From assembly GCA_944391225.1 (NCBI GenBank), contig CALXSS010000018.1, forward strand, positions 1 to 34,551: a stretch of DNA of 34,551 bases, read 5' to 3'. Shown one piece after another: positions 22,249 through 29,955 of this stretch. The translations under genes were made by a program, and so were the position numbers. The notes beneath the pieces are model-generated. The model was not told the origin of the DNA, did not search any database, and saw only the letters and a program-made list of their open reading frames with translations. Source of the DNA: an uncultured Clostridia bacterium (GTDB taxonomy: Bacteria; Bacillota; Clostridia; UBA1381). How positions within the stretch are numbered: the first letter of the stretch is position 1; every line of letters starts with the position of its first letter.

Positions 22249-23598
22249 ATGCCAAAACAGACTCTGAGCATGACAGAGGGCACGCCTATAAAGCTTATAC
22301 TGCGTTTTGCTGTGCCAATGCTCATAGGCAATATATTTCAGCAGATGTATAACTTTGCCGATTCGGCAATAGTTGGAAGATATATAGGAGGCGATGCGCT
22401 GGCGGCAGTCGGCGCCACCTCACAGATAAATATGTTTTTAATAGCCGTTGCGTACGGACTTACGAACGGGGCAGGTATTATAATTGCCCAGTGCTTTGGC
22501 GCGGGCAAATATGCTCAGATGCGCAAAACAGTCACCGCTATGGCGTGGGTGCTCATAGTCCTTTCAGTCGCTATAACTGCTGCGGGAATATGCTTTGCAT
22601 ATCCGATACTGCGCCTGCTGAAAGTGCCTGAAAGTATCATAGCTGATTCTGCCGGATATATGCGGGTGATATTCGGCGGCTGTTTTACTATAATTGCCTA
22701 CAATGGTTTTTCAGCAGTGCTGCGCAGCCTCGGAAATTCGCGCACGCCGCTGTATATGATAATAATATCGTCTATCATAAATATAGGGCTGGATCTGCTG
22801 TTCGTTGTAGTGTTCAAAATGGGAGTAATAGGCGCCGGACTGGCTACCAATATAGCACAGCTCATTTCGGCTGCGCTGTGCTTTGTGTATATCATAAGAT
22901 ACCGTGAATCAATGCAGCTTTCGGGACTGCCTAAAAGAGCCGACAAGCGCGTCGTAAAGGGCATATTCAGAACGGGGCTGCCGGCTGCTATGCAGAGCTG
23001 CTTTATATCGCTGGGCGGAATGAGCGTTCAGGGTCTGATAAACACTTTCGGAACAGCTGCAATGGCGGCATATACGGCGTCATCGAAGATCGATTCGCTG
23101 ACAATACAGATAATTATATCGATTGCAATGTCGCTCTCTGTTTTCAGCGGTCAGAATATGGGGGCCGGAAAGATTGAGCGAATACATACAGGGCTCAGGC
23201 AGACTTTAGCGCTGATGGTGCCGGTGTGCGCTGTACTTGCGGTACTGCTGCTCATATTCAAGCGCAGCGTTATATCCATTCTTCTGGATCCGGCGACGGA
23301 GACTGAGGCGGTGGAGATAGCCTGTAAATATCTGTCGGTAATAGGCATAGGCTACGTAATAGCCGGAATAATGCAGTCGTATCAGAATCTGCTGCGCGGC
23401 ACGGGTGATGTAAACGTATGCGTCGCTGCCGGTATGGCAGAGCTTACGGTTCGCGTGGCTGCATCATATCTGTTTGTGCGCATATTCGGGCTTGATGGTA
23501 TATGGTACGCTATACCGTTCTCATGGGGCTGCGGCTGTATAATACCGGTAATAAGATACTATTCAGGAAGATGGAAGGGTAAAGGACTTGTGGAATAA
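22249..23598 (+). CDS. MATE-family efflux transporter
   Basis: A 449-aa membrane protein with about 12 helices, in two related halves, each opening with the MATE pattern (FAVPMLIGNIFQQMYNFADS in the N-half; GLPAAMQSCFISLGGMSVQG in the C-half) and each with a GAG(K/R) turn. It belongs to the NorM/DinF-like group that exports cationic compounds with Na+ or H+; the substrate is unknown. The ATG at 22249 follows GGGGG by 10 bases; a TTG at 22234 overlaps the site. corA follows after 38 bases, probably in the same transcript. A second, distantly related MATE lies at 25325-26686. Confidence 0.92.
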   Translation: MPKQTLSMTEGTPIKLILRFAVPMLIGNIFQQMYNFADSAIVGRYIGGDALAAVGATSQINMFLIAVAYGLTNGAGIIIAQCFGAGKYAQMRKTVTAMAWVLIVLSVAITAAGICFAYPILRLLKVPESIIADSAGYMRVIFGGCFTIIAYNGFSAVLRSLGNSRTPLYMIIISSIINIGLDLLFVVVFKMGVIGAGLATNIAQLISAALCFVYIIRYRESMQLSGLPKRADKRVVKGIFRTGLPAAMQSCFISLGGMSVQGLINTFGTAAMAAYTASSKIDSLTIQIIISIAMSLSVFSGQNMGAGKIERIHTGLRQTLALMVPVCAVLAVLLLIFKRSVISILLDPATETEAVEIACKYLSVIGIGYVIAGIMQSYQNLLRGTGDVNVCVAAGMAELTVRVAASYLFVRIFGLDGIWYAIPFSWGCGCIIPVIRYYSGRWKGKGLVE

Positions 23599-23636
23599 AA
23601 CGCGCTTGCGTGACCTGGTGCGGGAGGGATGAAGCT

Positions 23637-24557
23637 ATGAAGTTTAGATTGAATAAAAAACTGATCCCGATTGAGGATGAGTCTGAGGTTCAGAAGAATG
23701 AGATACTTGTGGAAATAGTCTCTATGGCAGAGTTTGACGAACGCTATAAGGGGACATATCATCATGAGGTCATAATGCAGTCTCTTGAGCATATCCAGTA
23801 TTCCAAGGTGGATATTCTGAGAAGCTGTATTGTCGGAACAGTGCTCATTCCTGATAAGCAGGATCTGCTTGAAAAGGAGTTCGGTTTTGGATTTTACATC
23901 CACCGCGGACATCTTCTGTTCATTGATGATACTGATACTATATATCGAATTGCGTCAAGACTGCCTGAGATAAAGGCTCTCGATACAACTCTTGAGGCAA
24001 GGTTTTTCTTAGAGCTGATAGAGTTTATAATCAATGATGATGTTCTCTACCTACAGCGTTACGAGGATCAGCTTGTAACTGTTGAGGAGGAGCTTATAGA
24101 TCATGATATAGACACCTTCCATACTGATATTCTCCGTTTCCGACGCGAGATACTTATATTGAACGGCTACTATCAGCAGCTTGCGGATATGATGCAGATG
24201 CTCGGTGAGAATAAAAACAGCATATTCAATATGGAGGACTGCCGCATGTTCAGGGTAGCCTCAAACCGCGCCGACCGCTTGTATGACAATACCAAGATGC
24301 TGCGTGAATATACCGTGCAGCTACGAGAAATGTATCAGTCACAGATCGATATTATGCAGAATAAGACCATGAAGGTCCTCACCGTCGTTACAACAATTTT
24401 CATGCCTCTTACTCTGATAGTTGGCTGGTACGGCATGAATTTTTCCGGAATGCCTGAGCTTGAATGGAAGCACGGATACTTAACTGTGATAATAGTAAGC
24501 TTGCTCGTGGTAATAGGCGAGGTGCTGTTCTTCAAGTGGAAAAAATGGTTCGAGTGA
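23637..24557 (+). CDS. CorA-family magnesium/divalent cation channel
   Basis: A 306-aa CorA-type protein. The cytoplasmic N-terminal domain (about 1-240) is acidic and helical; two C-terminal membrane helices follow (about 245-263 and 285-302), with the selectivity motif YGMNF at 265-269 between them and a basic end KWKKW. Members form pentameric Mg2+ (or Co2+/Zn2+) channels. The start at 23637 follows GGAGG by 8 bases; a GTG at 23610 is rejected. It lies behind the MATE gene with no terminator between. Confidence 0.92.
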   Translation: MKFRLNKKLIPIEDESEVQKNEILVEIVSMAEFDERYKGTYHHEVIMQSLEHIQYSKVDILRSCIVGTVLIPDKQDLLEKEFGFGFYIHRGHLLFIDDTDTIYRIASRLPEIKALDTTLEARFFLELIEFIINDDVLYLQRYEDQLVTVEEELIDHDIDTFHTDILRFRREILILNGYYQQLADMMQMLGENKNSIFNMEDCRMFRVASNRADRLYDNTKMLREYTVQLREMYQSQIDIMQNKTMKVLTVVTTIFMPLTLIVGWYGMNFSGMPELEWKHGYLTVIIVSLLVVIGEVLFFKWKKWFE

Positions 24558-24598
24558 TATTGTTTACAATAAGTTCACAAAAGTATTATAGATCAGGC

Positions 24599-24627
24599 TT
24601 GATTTTGTCATAATTATATGTTATACT
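24599..24627 (+). promoter_or_regulatory. Promoter of tmRNA
   Basis: TTGATT (24599-24604), 17-base spacer, TATACT (24622-24627). Confidence 0.75.
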
Positions 24628-24675
24628 GAATACAATAGATATGGAACAGCATTAGCTGACATATGTATTTAACAA

Positions 24676-25030
24676 GGGGCTGCAATGGCTTCGACGGGGA
24701 CGAGGAAGCTTGAGAAGCGGGTAGCGGATGAGTCAGCCGCTTTAAAAAGACTCAAACTTAAATATAAACGCTAACGATACAGAATTAGCTTACGCTGCCT
24801 AATTGCAGCGTTGTCTCCCCTAAGCCTACCGCCGCTTAGGGCTTGGCATCATTTTATGCGGTGAACGTGAGCGGATGAGTGTTCCGGCATCCGCCATGCA
24901 TCAGGAACTACCAATGCTGTAGCTGTGGTCATGGAGCAGCGGCAAAGGGAATGTTAAGCATGACCTGCACCCGGAGAAACTTGGGTGGATTTGTTTTCGG
25001 ACACGAGTTCGATTCTCGTCAGCTCCACCA
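24676..25030 (+). ncRNA. ssrA: Transfer-messenger RNA
   Basis: A one-piece tmRNA of 355 bases that rescues stalled ribosomes. The 5' end GGGGCTGCAATGGCTTCGAC and the 3' end TTCGATTCTCGTCAGCTCCACCA form the tRNA-like part, with GGGGCTG pairing to CAGCTCC; the CCA is encoded. The tag frame resumes at GCT 24770 and ends at TAA 24800-24802, encoding ANDTELAYAA, a typical hydrophobic degradation tag. The partner gene smpB is not in this window. Confidence 0.97.
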
Positions 25031-25038
25031 TTATACAT

Positions 25039-25082
25039 CACGTCGCTTTTGCCCGAAAGGGCGTGAGTGACGTGTTTTTTTT
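25039..25082 (+). terminator. Terminator of tmRNA
   Basis: CACGTC (25039-25044) pairs with GACGTG (25069-25074), with an inner GCCC-GAAA-GGGC stem, followed by eight T. Confidence 0.92.
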
Positions 25083-25221
25083 GTTATTTGATCTTTAAGG
25101 AAAGAATGAATATTCTGAAATAGATGCGGATTTGTTGATGATTGCTACAATAACAGCTGTCAGCGGAGATATATTTCTTTTGCGCGATATATTTGCTGAA
25201 CATATAAAATAGAGCTGAGAT

Positions 25222-25317
25222 GGGCTGCACTCCTTCGTTTCGTCCGTTCTGCACTATTTTTCTAAAGCCCCGCGAGGCTGTTGCAAACTCGTTGAGTTTG
25301 GCAGCAGCCTCCTTTTT
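25222..25317 (+). repeat. Dispersed element, copy G (3' part)
   Basis: It contains the GTTTCGTCC to AAAGCCCC block identical to copy F over 35 bases, then a 38-base hairpin GAGGCTGTTGCAAAC...GGCAGCAGCCTC (25274-25311) and CTTTTTG. The 5' half of the element is missing. It lies between tmRNA and the convergent MATE gene, 7 bases from the end of the latter, so it is antisense to it. This is the one clear exception to the rule that copies point the same way as the gene just before them. Confidence 0.85.
25274..25317 (+). terminator. Hairpin between tmRNA and the convergent MATE gene
   Basis: The strong stem of copy G followed by T5 on the plus strand. On the minus strand it follows the MATE stop codon but has no T run after it, so on that strand it may only protect the 3' end. 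Confidence 0.6.
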
Positions 25318-25324
25318 GTACGCA

Positions 25325-26686
25325 TCATGCGGCATCGGTTGCGGGATATTTCTTCCTGAGCATTGTGTAGTATACCATATGCGCAAAGAAGGTTATAAGC
25401 CACGATACGGGGTATGAGATATAGAGCATCTCAAGCGTATGGAACTGTGGTATCTGAAAAATAGTAGCTATCCACAGGATCCTGAGTCCGCACGCTCCTA
25501 TGAGCGATACTACTGTAGGAACTATAGCTGCTCCCATGCCGCGTATCGATCCGACTATGCAGTCCATCATTCCGCAGAAGCAGTATGTTAAGCAGATATA
25601 TGTAAGCCTTGTATGACCGGCGTCTATTACCTCCGGCACGTCTGAATATATGCCTAAAAGCGGACGGTAAAGAATGAATATAAGTGATCCGAGTATAAGA
25701 CCGGTAAGGACCTCGCAGGATTCGGTAGTGATCATTATCCTGTTTATTCGTGAGTATTTGCCTGCTCCGAGATTTCTGCCCGTGAAGGTCAGTGCAGCTT
25801 GGTTAAAAGCGTTCATAGCCACCCACACAAAGCCCTCAAGATTAGCTGCAGCGGCGTTGCCTGCCATTACAGTAGCGCCGAACGAGTTTATGGAGGACTG
25901 TATGACCACGTTTGAGAGCGAGAACACAACGCCCTGTATACCGGCGGGTATGCCTATACGCAGGATCGATCTTACAGTTCCTGCATCGGGGCGCAGTCTG
26001 CGCAGATCAAGATGGAAATCACCCTTGTCGCGGATAAGGCAGCGTATTATGAGTCCTGACGATATACACTGTGATATTACTGTTGCGAGCGCGACTCCGA
26101 GCACGTCCATTTTAAAGGCTATGACAAAGATCAGATTAAGTACAACGTTTATACAGCCTGCAGCGAGCAGGTAGTACAAGGGTCTTTTTGTATCGCCCTT
26201 GGCTCTCATTATAGCTGAACCGAAGTTGTAAACCATCATAGCGGGCATACCGAGAAAGTATACTCGCAGATACAATGATGACAGTCCTATTATCTCATCA
26301 GGCGTCTGCATAAGCAGGAGTATTTGTTTTGCGAACAGCAAACCTATAACTGTGAGTATAAGACCGCTTATTATTCCGAGCGATACTGAGGTCTGAATAG
26401 TCAGCTTGAGTCTGTCTTTTCTTCCGGCGCCGGTAAACTGAGCGGCGAGCACGTTTGTGCCGATGGCAAGTCCGAGGAACAGGTTTGTCATAAGATTTAT
26501 CAGCGATGTGTTTGATCCCACAGCTGCGAGAGAGTTCTCTCCGGCAAATCTTCCTACTACTATTATGTCGGCGGCGTTGAACAGCAGCTGAAGCACGCTT
26601 GAAAGCATAAGCGGTATAGCAAACCGCATTATGGACGGGAGCAGACGCCCGTTGCACATATCGATCTCAGTGTTATTGTTTTTCAT
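25325..26686 (-). CDS. MATE-family efflux transporter (second)
   Basis: A 453-aa protein with about 12 helices in two halves: RFAIPLMLSSVLQLLFNAAD and VVGRFAGENSLAAVG in the N-half, RIGIPAGIQGVVFSLSNVVI and FTGRNLGAGKYSRI in the C-half. Na+ or H+ driven export of small cations is the family role; the substrate is unknown. Start at 26686 with a GAGTGAG ribosome site. It is not a recent duplicate of the MATE at 22249-23598: the two align only in the family motifs. It has its own promoter and stands alone. Confidence 0.92.
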   Translation of the reverse strand: MKNNNTEIDMCNGRLLPSIMRFAIPLMLSSVLQLLFNAADIIVVGRFAGENSLAAVGSNTSLINLMTNLFLGLAIGTNVLAAQFTGAGRKDRLKLTIQTSVSLGIISGLILTVIGLLFAKQILLLMQTPDEIIGLSSLYLRVYFLGMPAMMVYNFGSAIMRAKGDTKRPLYYLLAAGCINVVLNLIFVIAFKMDVLGVALATVISQCISSGLIIRCLIRDKGDFHLDLRRLRPDAGTVRSILRIGIPAGIQGVVFSLSNVVIQSSINSFGATVMAGNAAAANLEGFVWVAMNAFNQAALTFTGRNLGAGKYSRINRIMITTESCEVLTGLILGSLIFILYRPLLGIYSDVPEVIDAGHTRLTYICLTYCFCGMMDCIVGSIRGMGAAIVPTVVSLIGACGLRILWIATIFQIPQFHTLEMLYISYPVSWLITFFAHMVYYTMLRKKYPATDAA

Positions 26687-26729
26687 TTATCTCACTCTGC
26701 CTTTCAAATTATAAAATTCGTATATTAGT

Positions 26730-26758
26730 ATTATATCATATTTTTGTAAATCAGTAAA
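26730..26758 (-). promoter_or_regulatory. Promoter of the second MATE gene
   Basis: Minus strand TTTACT (26753-26758), 17-base spacer, TATAAT (26730-26735). Confidence 0.7.
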
Positions 26759-26815
26759 GAGATATGCAGATATTGAACTGAAAAAATGACCATAATAATA
26801 AGTTGATAATATGTA

Positions 26816-26844
26816 TTGACAAAAGCATACAAAAATGGTATAAT
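26816..26844 (+). promoter_or_regulatory. Consensus promoter of the thioredoxin/CcdA operon
   Basis: TTGACA (26816-26821), 17-base spacer, TATAAT (26839-26844): a full consensus match. Confidence 0.92.
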
Positions 26845-26880
26845 GCAATTGCTTATGTTTGATACCTACAGGGAGGAAAT

Positions 26881-27474
26881 ATGAATAAGACAAAAATAGT
26901 AGTACCGGTGCTTATAGTATGTGCTGTGGCAGCGGTTGGAATAATAAAAAACAAGGATAGTATTTTCGGAACAGAAAAGACAGAAACAGCAGCGGTTACG
27001 ACAGCAGTACCGGTACAGATGACTGATGCTCCGTCAGCTGCTCCCGAGACAGAGGCAAACGTTTCTGGATATGATTTTTCGCTGATAGAGTCGGATATAG
27101 ATATTGCAGAGCTATCAGCGCTTGGCATACCGGTGTTGATAGATTTTGGTTCAGAGACCTGCGGCCCGTGTCTTGAGATGGCAGACGATCTTGAGCGGGT
27201 AAACAGCGAGGTGCAGGGCAGAGCGGTGGTCAAGTATGTGGATATTTATGAGAATCCTGAGGCGGCAGCTGATGTTCCTGTAAGAGTAACGCCAACGCAG
27301 TTGCTTATAGATAAGAATGGTAATCCATACGTTCCGCCGGAGAATGCAGGATATGGATATACTATGTACAGCCGAAAGGATACAAATGAGCATGTCTACA
27401 CTGTTCATGAGGGCGCGCTTGATTACAGCGCTCTAATGGCGTTGCTGTCCGATATGGGTATGAGCAGCCGGTGA
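26881..27474 (+). CDS. Membrane-anchored thioredoxin-family protein
   Basis: A 197-aa exported thioredoxin. Residues 4-22 form a single N-terminal membrane anchor without a lipobox Cys; a Thr/Ala/Glu-rich linker follows (about 30-60), then the thioredoxin fold with the active site ETCGPC (C94, C97) and a cis-proline in VRVTPTQLL. A loop (about 150-170) rich in Tyr and Asn is longer than in classical thioredoxin. It acts outside the cytoplasmic membrane as a thiol-disulfide oxidoreductase. AGGGAGG lies 6 bases upstream. The CcdA-type electron conduit follows after 16 bases, so together they probably form a reductive pathway to extracytoplasmic disulfides. Confidence 0.9.
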   Translation: MNKTKIVVPVLIVCAVAAVGIIKNKDSIFGTEKTETAAVTTAVPVQMTDAPSAAPETEANVSGYDFSLIESDIDIAELSALGIPVLIDFGSETCGPCLEMADDLERVNSEVQGRAVVKYVDIYENPEAAADVPVRVTPTQLLIDKNGNPYVPPENAGYGYTMYSRKDTNEHVYTVHEGALDYSALMALLSDMGMSSR

Positions 27475-27490
27475 GAGGAGGCGGCAGAGA

Positions 27491-28183
27491 TTGTTTGATA
27501 ATATACTTGTATCATTTGCTGATATGATGCGTACAAATATGATAGCTGCTCCGGCAATAGCCTTCGCTGCTGGAATACTTACATCGTTTATGCCTTGCTC
27601 TCTTTCAAGCGTGCCGCTTGTTATAGGTTACGTTGGTGGAGTAGGGGAAAGGAACGTAAAAAGATCTTTTGTACTGTCACTTATATTTGCGTTGGGAACA
27701 GCTATTACTTTTACAGTGCTTGGAGCAGCAGCGGCAGCGGCAGGAAGTTTGATAGGAACATCACATAAATGGTGGTATATATTGCTTGGTATACTGATGG
27801 TGCTTATGGCTTTGCAGACGTGGGAGATATTCAATTTTATACCGTCCTCAAATCTTTTAAGCAAAAACAAAAAGCGCGGTATAGCCGGCGCGTTTATAGC
27901 AGGTATACTGAGCGGTATATTCTCATCTCCATGTGCGACACCTGTGCTTGTGGCGCTGCTCGCTGTGGCGGCTGAAACAGGAAATCTGTTTTATGGAATG
28001 ATTTTGATGTTCGTTTACGGAGCCGGTCACAGTATAGTGAGTATAGCGGCAGGCACATCAGTCGGATTTGTGCAGAGGATCAAGTCGAGCGGCGCTTACG
28101 GCAAGGCGGGTAATGTGTTCAAAATAGTCCTTGGTCTGCTTATTCTGTTTATTGGACTTTATATGTTTTATCTGGGTTTTTGA
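27491..28183 (+). CDS. CcdA/DsbD-type transmembrane electron-transfer protein
   Basis: A 230-aa membrane protein with six hydrophobic helices. The two redox cysteines sit in FMPCSLSSVPL (helix 1) and SSPCATPVL (helix 4), in the pseudo-symmetric positions of CcdA. It passes electrons from cytoplasmic thioredoxin across the membrane. The start is a TTG at 27491, about 10 bases behind GGAG in the preceding gene's end. Its partner is the anchored thioredoxin encoded upstream. No cytochrome c genes are seen nearby, so a general disulfide-reducing role is more likely than cytochrome maturation. Confidence 0.9.
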   Translation: MFDNILVSFADMMRTNMIAAPAIAFAAGILTSFMPCSLSSVPLVIGYVGGVGERNVKRSFVLSLIFALGTAITFTVLGAAAAAAGSLIGTSHKWWYILLGILMVLMALQTWEIFNFIPSSNLLSKNKKRGIAGAFIAGILSGIFSSPCATPVLVALLAVAAETGNLFYGMILMFVYGAGHSIVSIAAGTSVGFVQRIKSSGAYGKAGNVFKIVLGLLILFIGLYMFYLGF

Positions 28184-28272
28184 GTGATAAGTGAGGAACG
28201 CAGAATAATGATTTGACAGGCATTTATCTGACCGAGGTTATGAAAAATTTATCAAAAAATTTCACAAAATAC

Positions 28273-28302
28273 TTGACAAACAGGCGCAATATGTAGTATA
28301 AT
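28273..28302 (+). promoter_or_regulatory. Promoter of rpsU-yqeY
   Basis: TTGACA (28273-28278), 18-base spacer, TATAAT (28297-28302). Confidence 0.85.
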
Positions 28303-28395
28303 AGTTCTTGTGTTATACGGAATATATTTTATAACACACATTATTTCCATCGAGTCCGTTTAGTAATTGACTTGCCGGGAGGAGGGGAATATAGA

Positions 28396-28569
28396 ATGTC
28401 TGAAATCAGAGTAAAAGAAAATGAATCTCTTGACAGCGCATTGAGGAGATTTAAGCGTCAGTGTGCAAAGTCAGGTGTCATGGCTGAGGTAAGAAAGCGC
28501 GAACATTACGAAAAGCCAAGCGTAAAGCGCAAGAAGAAGTCAGAAGCAGCAAGAAAGAGAAAGTATTGA
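28396..28569 (+). CDS. rpsU: 30S ribosomal protein S21
   Basis: A 57-aa, very basic protein of the small ribosomal subunit. [20 protein letters not shown] at the start and the [14 protein letters not shown] tail are typical. The start at 28396 has GGAGGGG 9 bases upstream. It is followed after 10 bases by yqeY, a common Clostridia and Bacilli pairing. Confidence 0.97.
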   Translation: MSEIRVKENESLDSALRRFKRQCAKSGVMAEVRKREHYEKPSVKRKKKSEAARKRKY

Positions 28570-28579
28570 TCGGTGCGCT

Positions 28580-29023
28580 ATGACTATTAAGGACAAACTT
28601 AAAGAAGATCTTAAAACAGCTATGAAAGAAAAGGATAGTATTCGCAAGAATGTTGTTCAGCTTATTAAGGCAGGCGTTTTACAGGTCGAAAAAGATAAAC
28701 AGATAACACTTGATGACGATGGTGTTTTAGACGTAATTGCAAAGCAGTTAAAGCAACGCCGAGACTCGCTTCCGGATTACGAAAAGAGCGGGCGTGAGGA
28801 TCTTATAGCCCAGCTAAAAAGAGAAATGGACATATTGATGGAATACCTTCCCGCTCAGCTTACCGAGGAGGAATTGACTGAGCTGGTGAAAGAGGCAGTT
28901 GCGCAGACAGGTGCTTCTTCAGTGAAGGACATGGGTAAGATAATGGCTGCCGTAATGCCGAAAGCAAAGGGCAGAGCGGACGGCAGGGAGATCAACCGCA
29001 TAGCAAGAGAGTTGCTTGGTTAA
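28580..29023 (+). CDS. yqeY: GatB/YqeY domain-containing protein
   Basis: A 147-aa helical protein matching YqeY throughout: LKEDLKTAMKEKDSIRKNVV, KQRRDSLPDYEKSGREDLI, LMEYLPAQLTEEEL, and the C-terminal MGKIMAAVMPKAKGRADG with INRIARELL. It resembles the tRNA-binding tail of GatB amidotransferase; its role is not settled, though tRNA or translation quality control is assumed. It is co-transcribed with rpsU. No good ribosome site stands alone upstream (GGTGCGCT), so translation may depend on rpsU. Confidence 0.95.
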   Translation: MTIKDKLKEDLKTAMKEKDSIRKNVVQLIKAGVLQVEKDKQITLDDDGVLDVIAKQLKQRRDSLPDYEKSGREDLIAQLKREMDILMEYLPAQLTEEELTELVKEAVAQTGASSVKDMGKIMAAVMPKAKGRADGREINRIARELLG

Positions 29024-29051
29024 TTCTTATCCGTTTAGCATTTGAATAAAG

Positions 29052-29073
29052 CGGAAGGGAAATATCCCTTCCG
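29052..29073 (+). terminator. Perfect stem-loop between yqeY and tRNA-Thr
   Basis: CGGAAGGGA / TCCCTTCCG with a 4-base loop AATA. There is no T run, so it may be a processing or partial termination site; transcription may continue into the tRNA. Confidence 0.5.
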
Positions 29074-29080
29074 TATATAC

Positions 29081-29156
29081 GCTGGTATAGCTCAGTCGGT
29101 AGAGCAGCTCATTCGTAATGAGCAGGCCGCGGGTTCGAGTCCCATTACCAGCTCCA
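29081..29156 (+). tRNA. tRNA-Thr (anticodon CGT)
   Basis: 76 bases including encoded CCA. Acceptor stem GCTGGTA/TACCAGC, D-arm AGCTCAGTCGGTAGAGC, anticodon stem GCTCA/TGAGC with loop TTCGTAA (anticodon 29114-29116), and T-arm GGGTTCGAGTCCC. It reads the ACG codon. Confidence 0.97.
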
Positions 29157-29159
29157 AAG

Positions 29160-29180
29160 CCGCACTCTGTGCGGTTTTTT
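29160..29180 (+). terminator. Terminator behind tRNA-Thr
   Basis: CCGCAC-TCT-GTGCGG followed by TTTTTT. Confidence 0.92.
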
Positions 29181-29238
29181 GATTTATATAGAGCTTGCAG
29201 ATGAAAATAAGTGTGGTTAAAACGGGAGCTGAAAATAT

Positions 29239-29871
29239 ATGAACAAACAGGCATTTATAATAATAGATATGGAGAACGGATTTATAAATCCTGAGTCAGC
29301 GCAGTGCATAAGGATGGCTGCGCAAACTGTGAACAGGTGTGCGAAAGCGGCAGAGGCGGCGCGAATGAGAGGCATACCAGTGATATTTGTGAACAGGATA
29401 TATAGAAAAAGCGGAGTAGATGTGGAGCATACAAGGTACCGTGCGTGGTATGACGGCGGAAGAGCTATGTCGGAGGACTGCGAGCCTGTCATAGACAGCA
29501 ATAATCCAGCCGGACTTTCTCCGCAGGAAAATGACATGATCATAATAAAGCCGCGTTTTTCAGCGTTTTTTATGACGGAGCTGGATCTTATCCTGCGCAG
29601 GCTTGGAATAGATACCGTGATACTCACAGGCACAACAACGCCTAACTGTATTAGAACGACCTGCTATGACGCGATCTCGCTTGATTACAATGTTGTAGTT
29701 ATTGATGACTGCTGCTCATCACAGACCGAGGAGATACAGAGGGCAAATATGTTCGATATGAAAAACATAGGCGCGCATATAATAACGGCAGATGAGTTCG
29801 TCTCTGATAATTACGAGATTCAGTATGATTCGCTCGCGGTATGCCGCGAGGAGGTAAGGAACGGTATATAA
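29239..29871 (+). CDS. Isochorismatase-like cysteine hydrolase
   Basis: A 210-aa hydrolase of the isochorismatase/nicotinamidase superfamily. The catalytic triad can be read as D10 (FIIIDMENGF), K104 (IIKPRFSAF) and C137 in TGTTTPNCIRTTCYDA. Length is normal. The exact substrate (an amide such as nicotinamide, N-carbamoyl compound or other) cannot be told. GGGAG lies about 9 bases upstream. It stands alone between the tRNA terminator and the long bidirectional hairpin at 29906-29955. Confidence 0.9.
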   Translation: MNKQAFIIIDMENGFINPESAQCIRMAAQTVNRCAKAAEAARMRGIPVIFVNRIYRKSGVDVEHTRYRAWYDGGRAMSEDCEPVIDSNNPAGLSPQENDMIIIKPRFSAFFMTELDLILRRLGIDTVILTGTTTPNCIRTTCYDAISLDYNVVVIDDCCSSQTEEIQRANMFDMKNIGAHIITADEFVSDNYEIQYDSLAVCREEVRNGI

Positions 29872-29905
29872 ATCAAATATCCTCGCTCACAGCGGCGAGT
29901 TATTG

Positions 29906-29955
29906 GAATACAGAAAAAGCAAAGCGGTTCAGACTGCTTTGCTTTTTCTGTATTC
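29906..29955. terminator. Bidirectional terminator shared with an AraC gene end
   Basis: A perfect 20-bp inverted repeat (29906-29925 / 29936-29955) with a 10-base loop. The stem includes A5 and T5 tracts, so each strand can form a GCAAAGC/GCTTTGC stem followed by T5. It closes the convergent isochorismatase and AraC genes and also encodes the last nine residues of the AraC protein (from about 29955 to the stop at 29929). Confidence 0.85.

Noticed and set aside
24879..25070. 63-codon frame in the tmRNA region
   Set aside because: It lies wholly in the tmRNA and its terminator.
14946..25317. CRISPR-like reading of the repeated hairpins
   Set aside because: The copies are kilobases apart, differ in length and sequence, and have no spacer array or cas genes.
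25220..25417. 65-codon plus-strand frame
   Set aside because: It is made of repeat copy G plus antisense of the second MATE gene.
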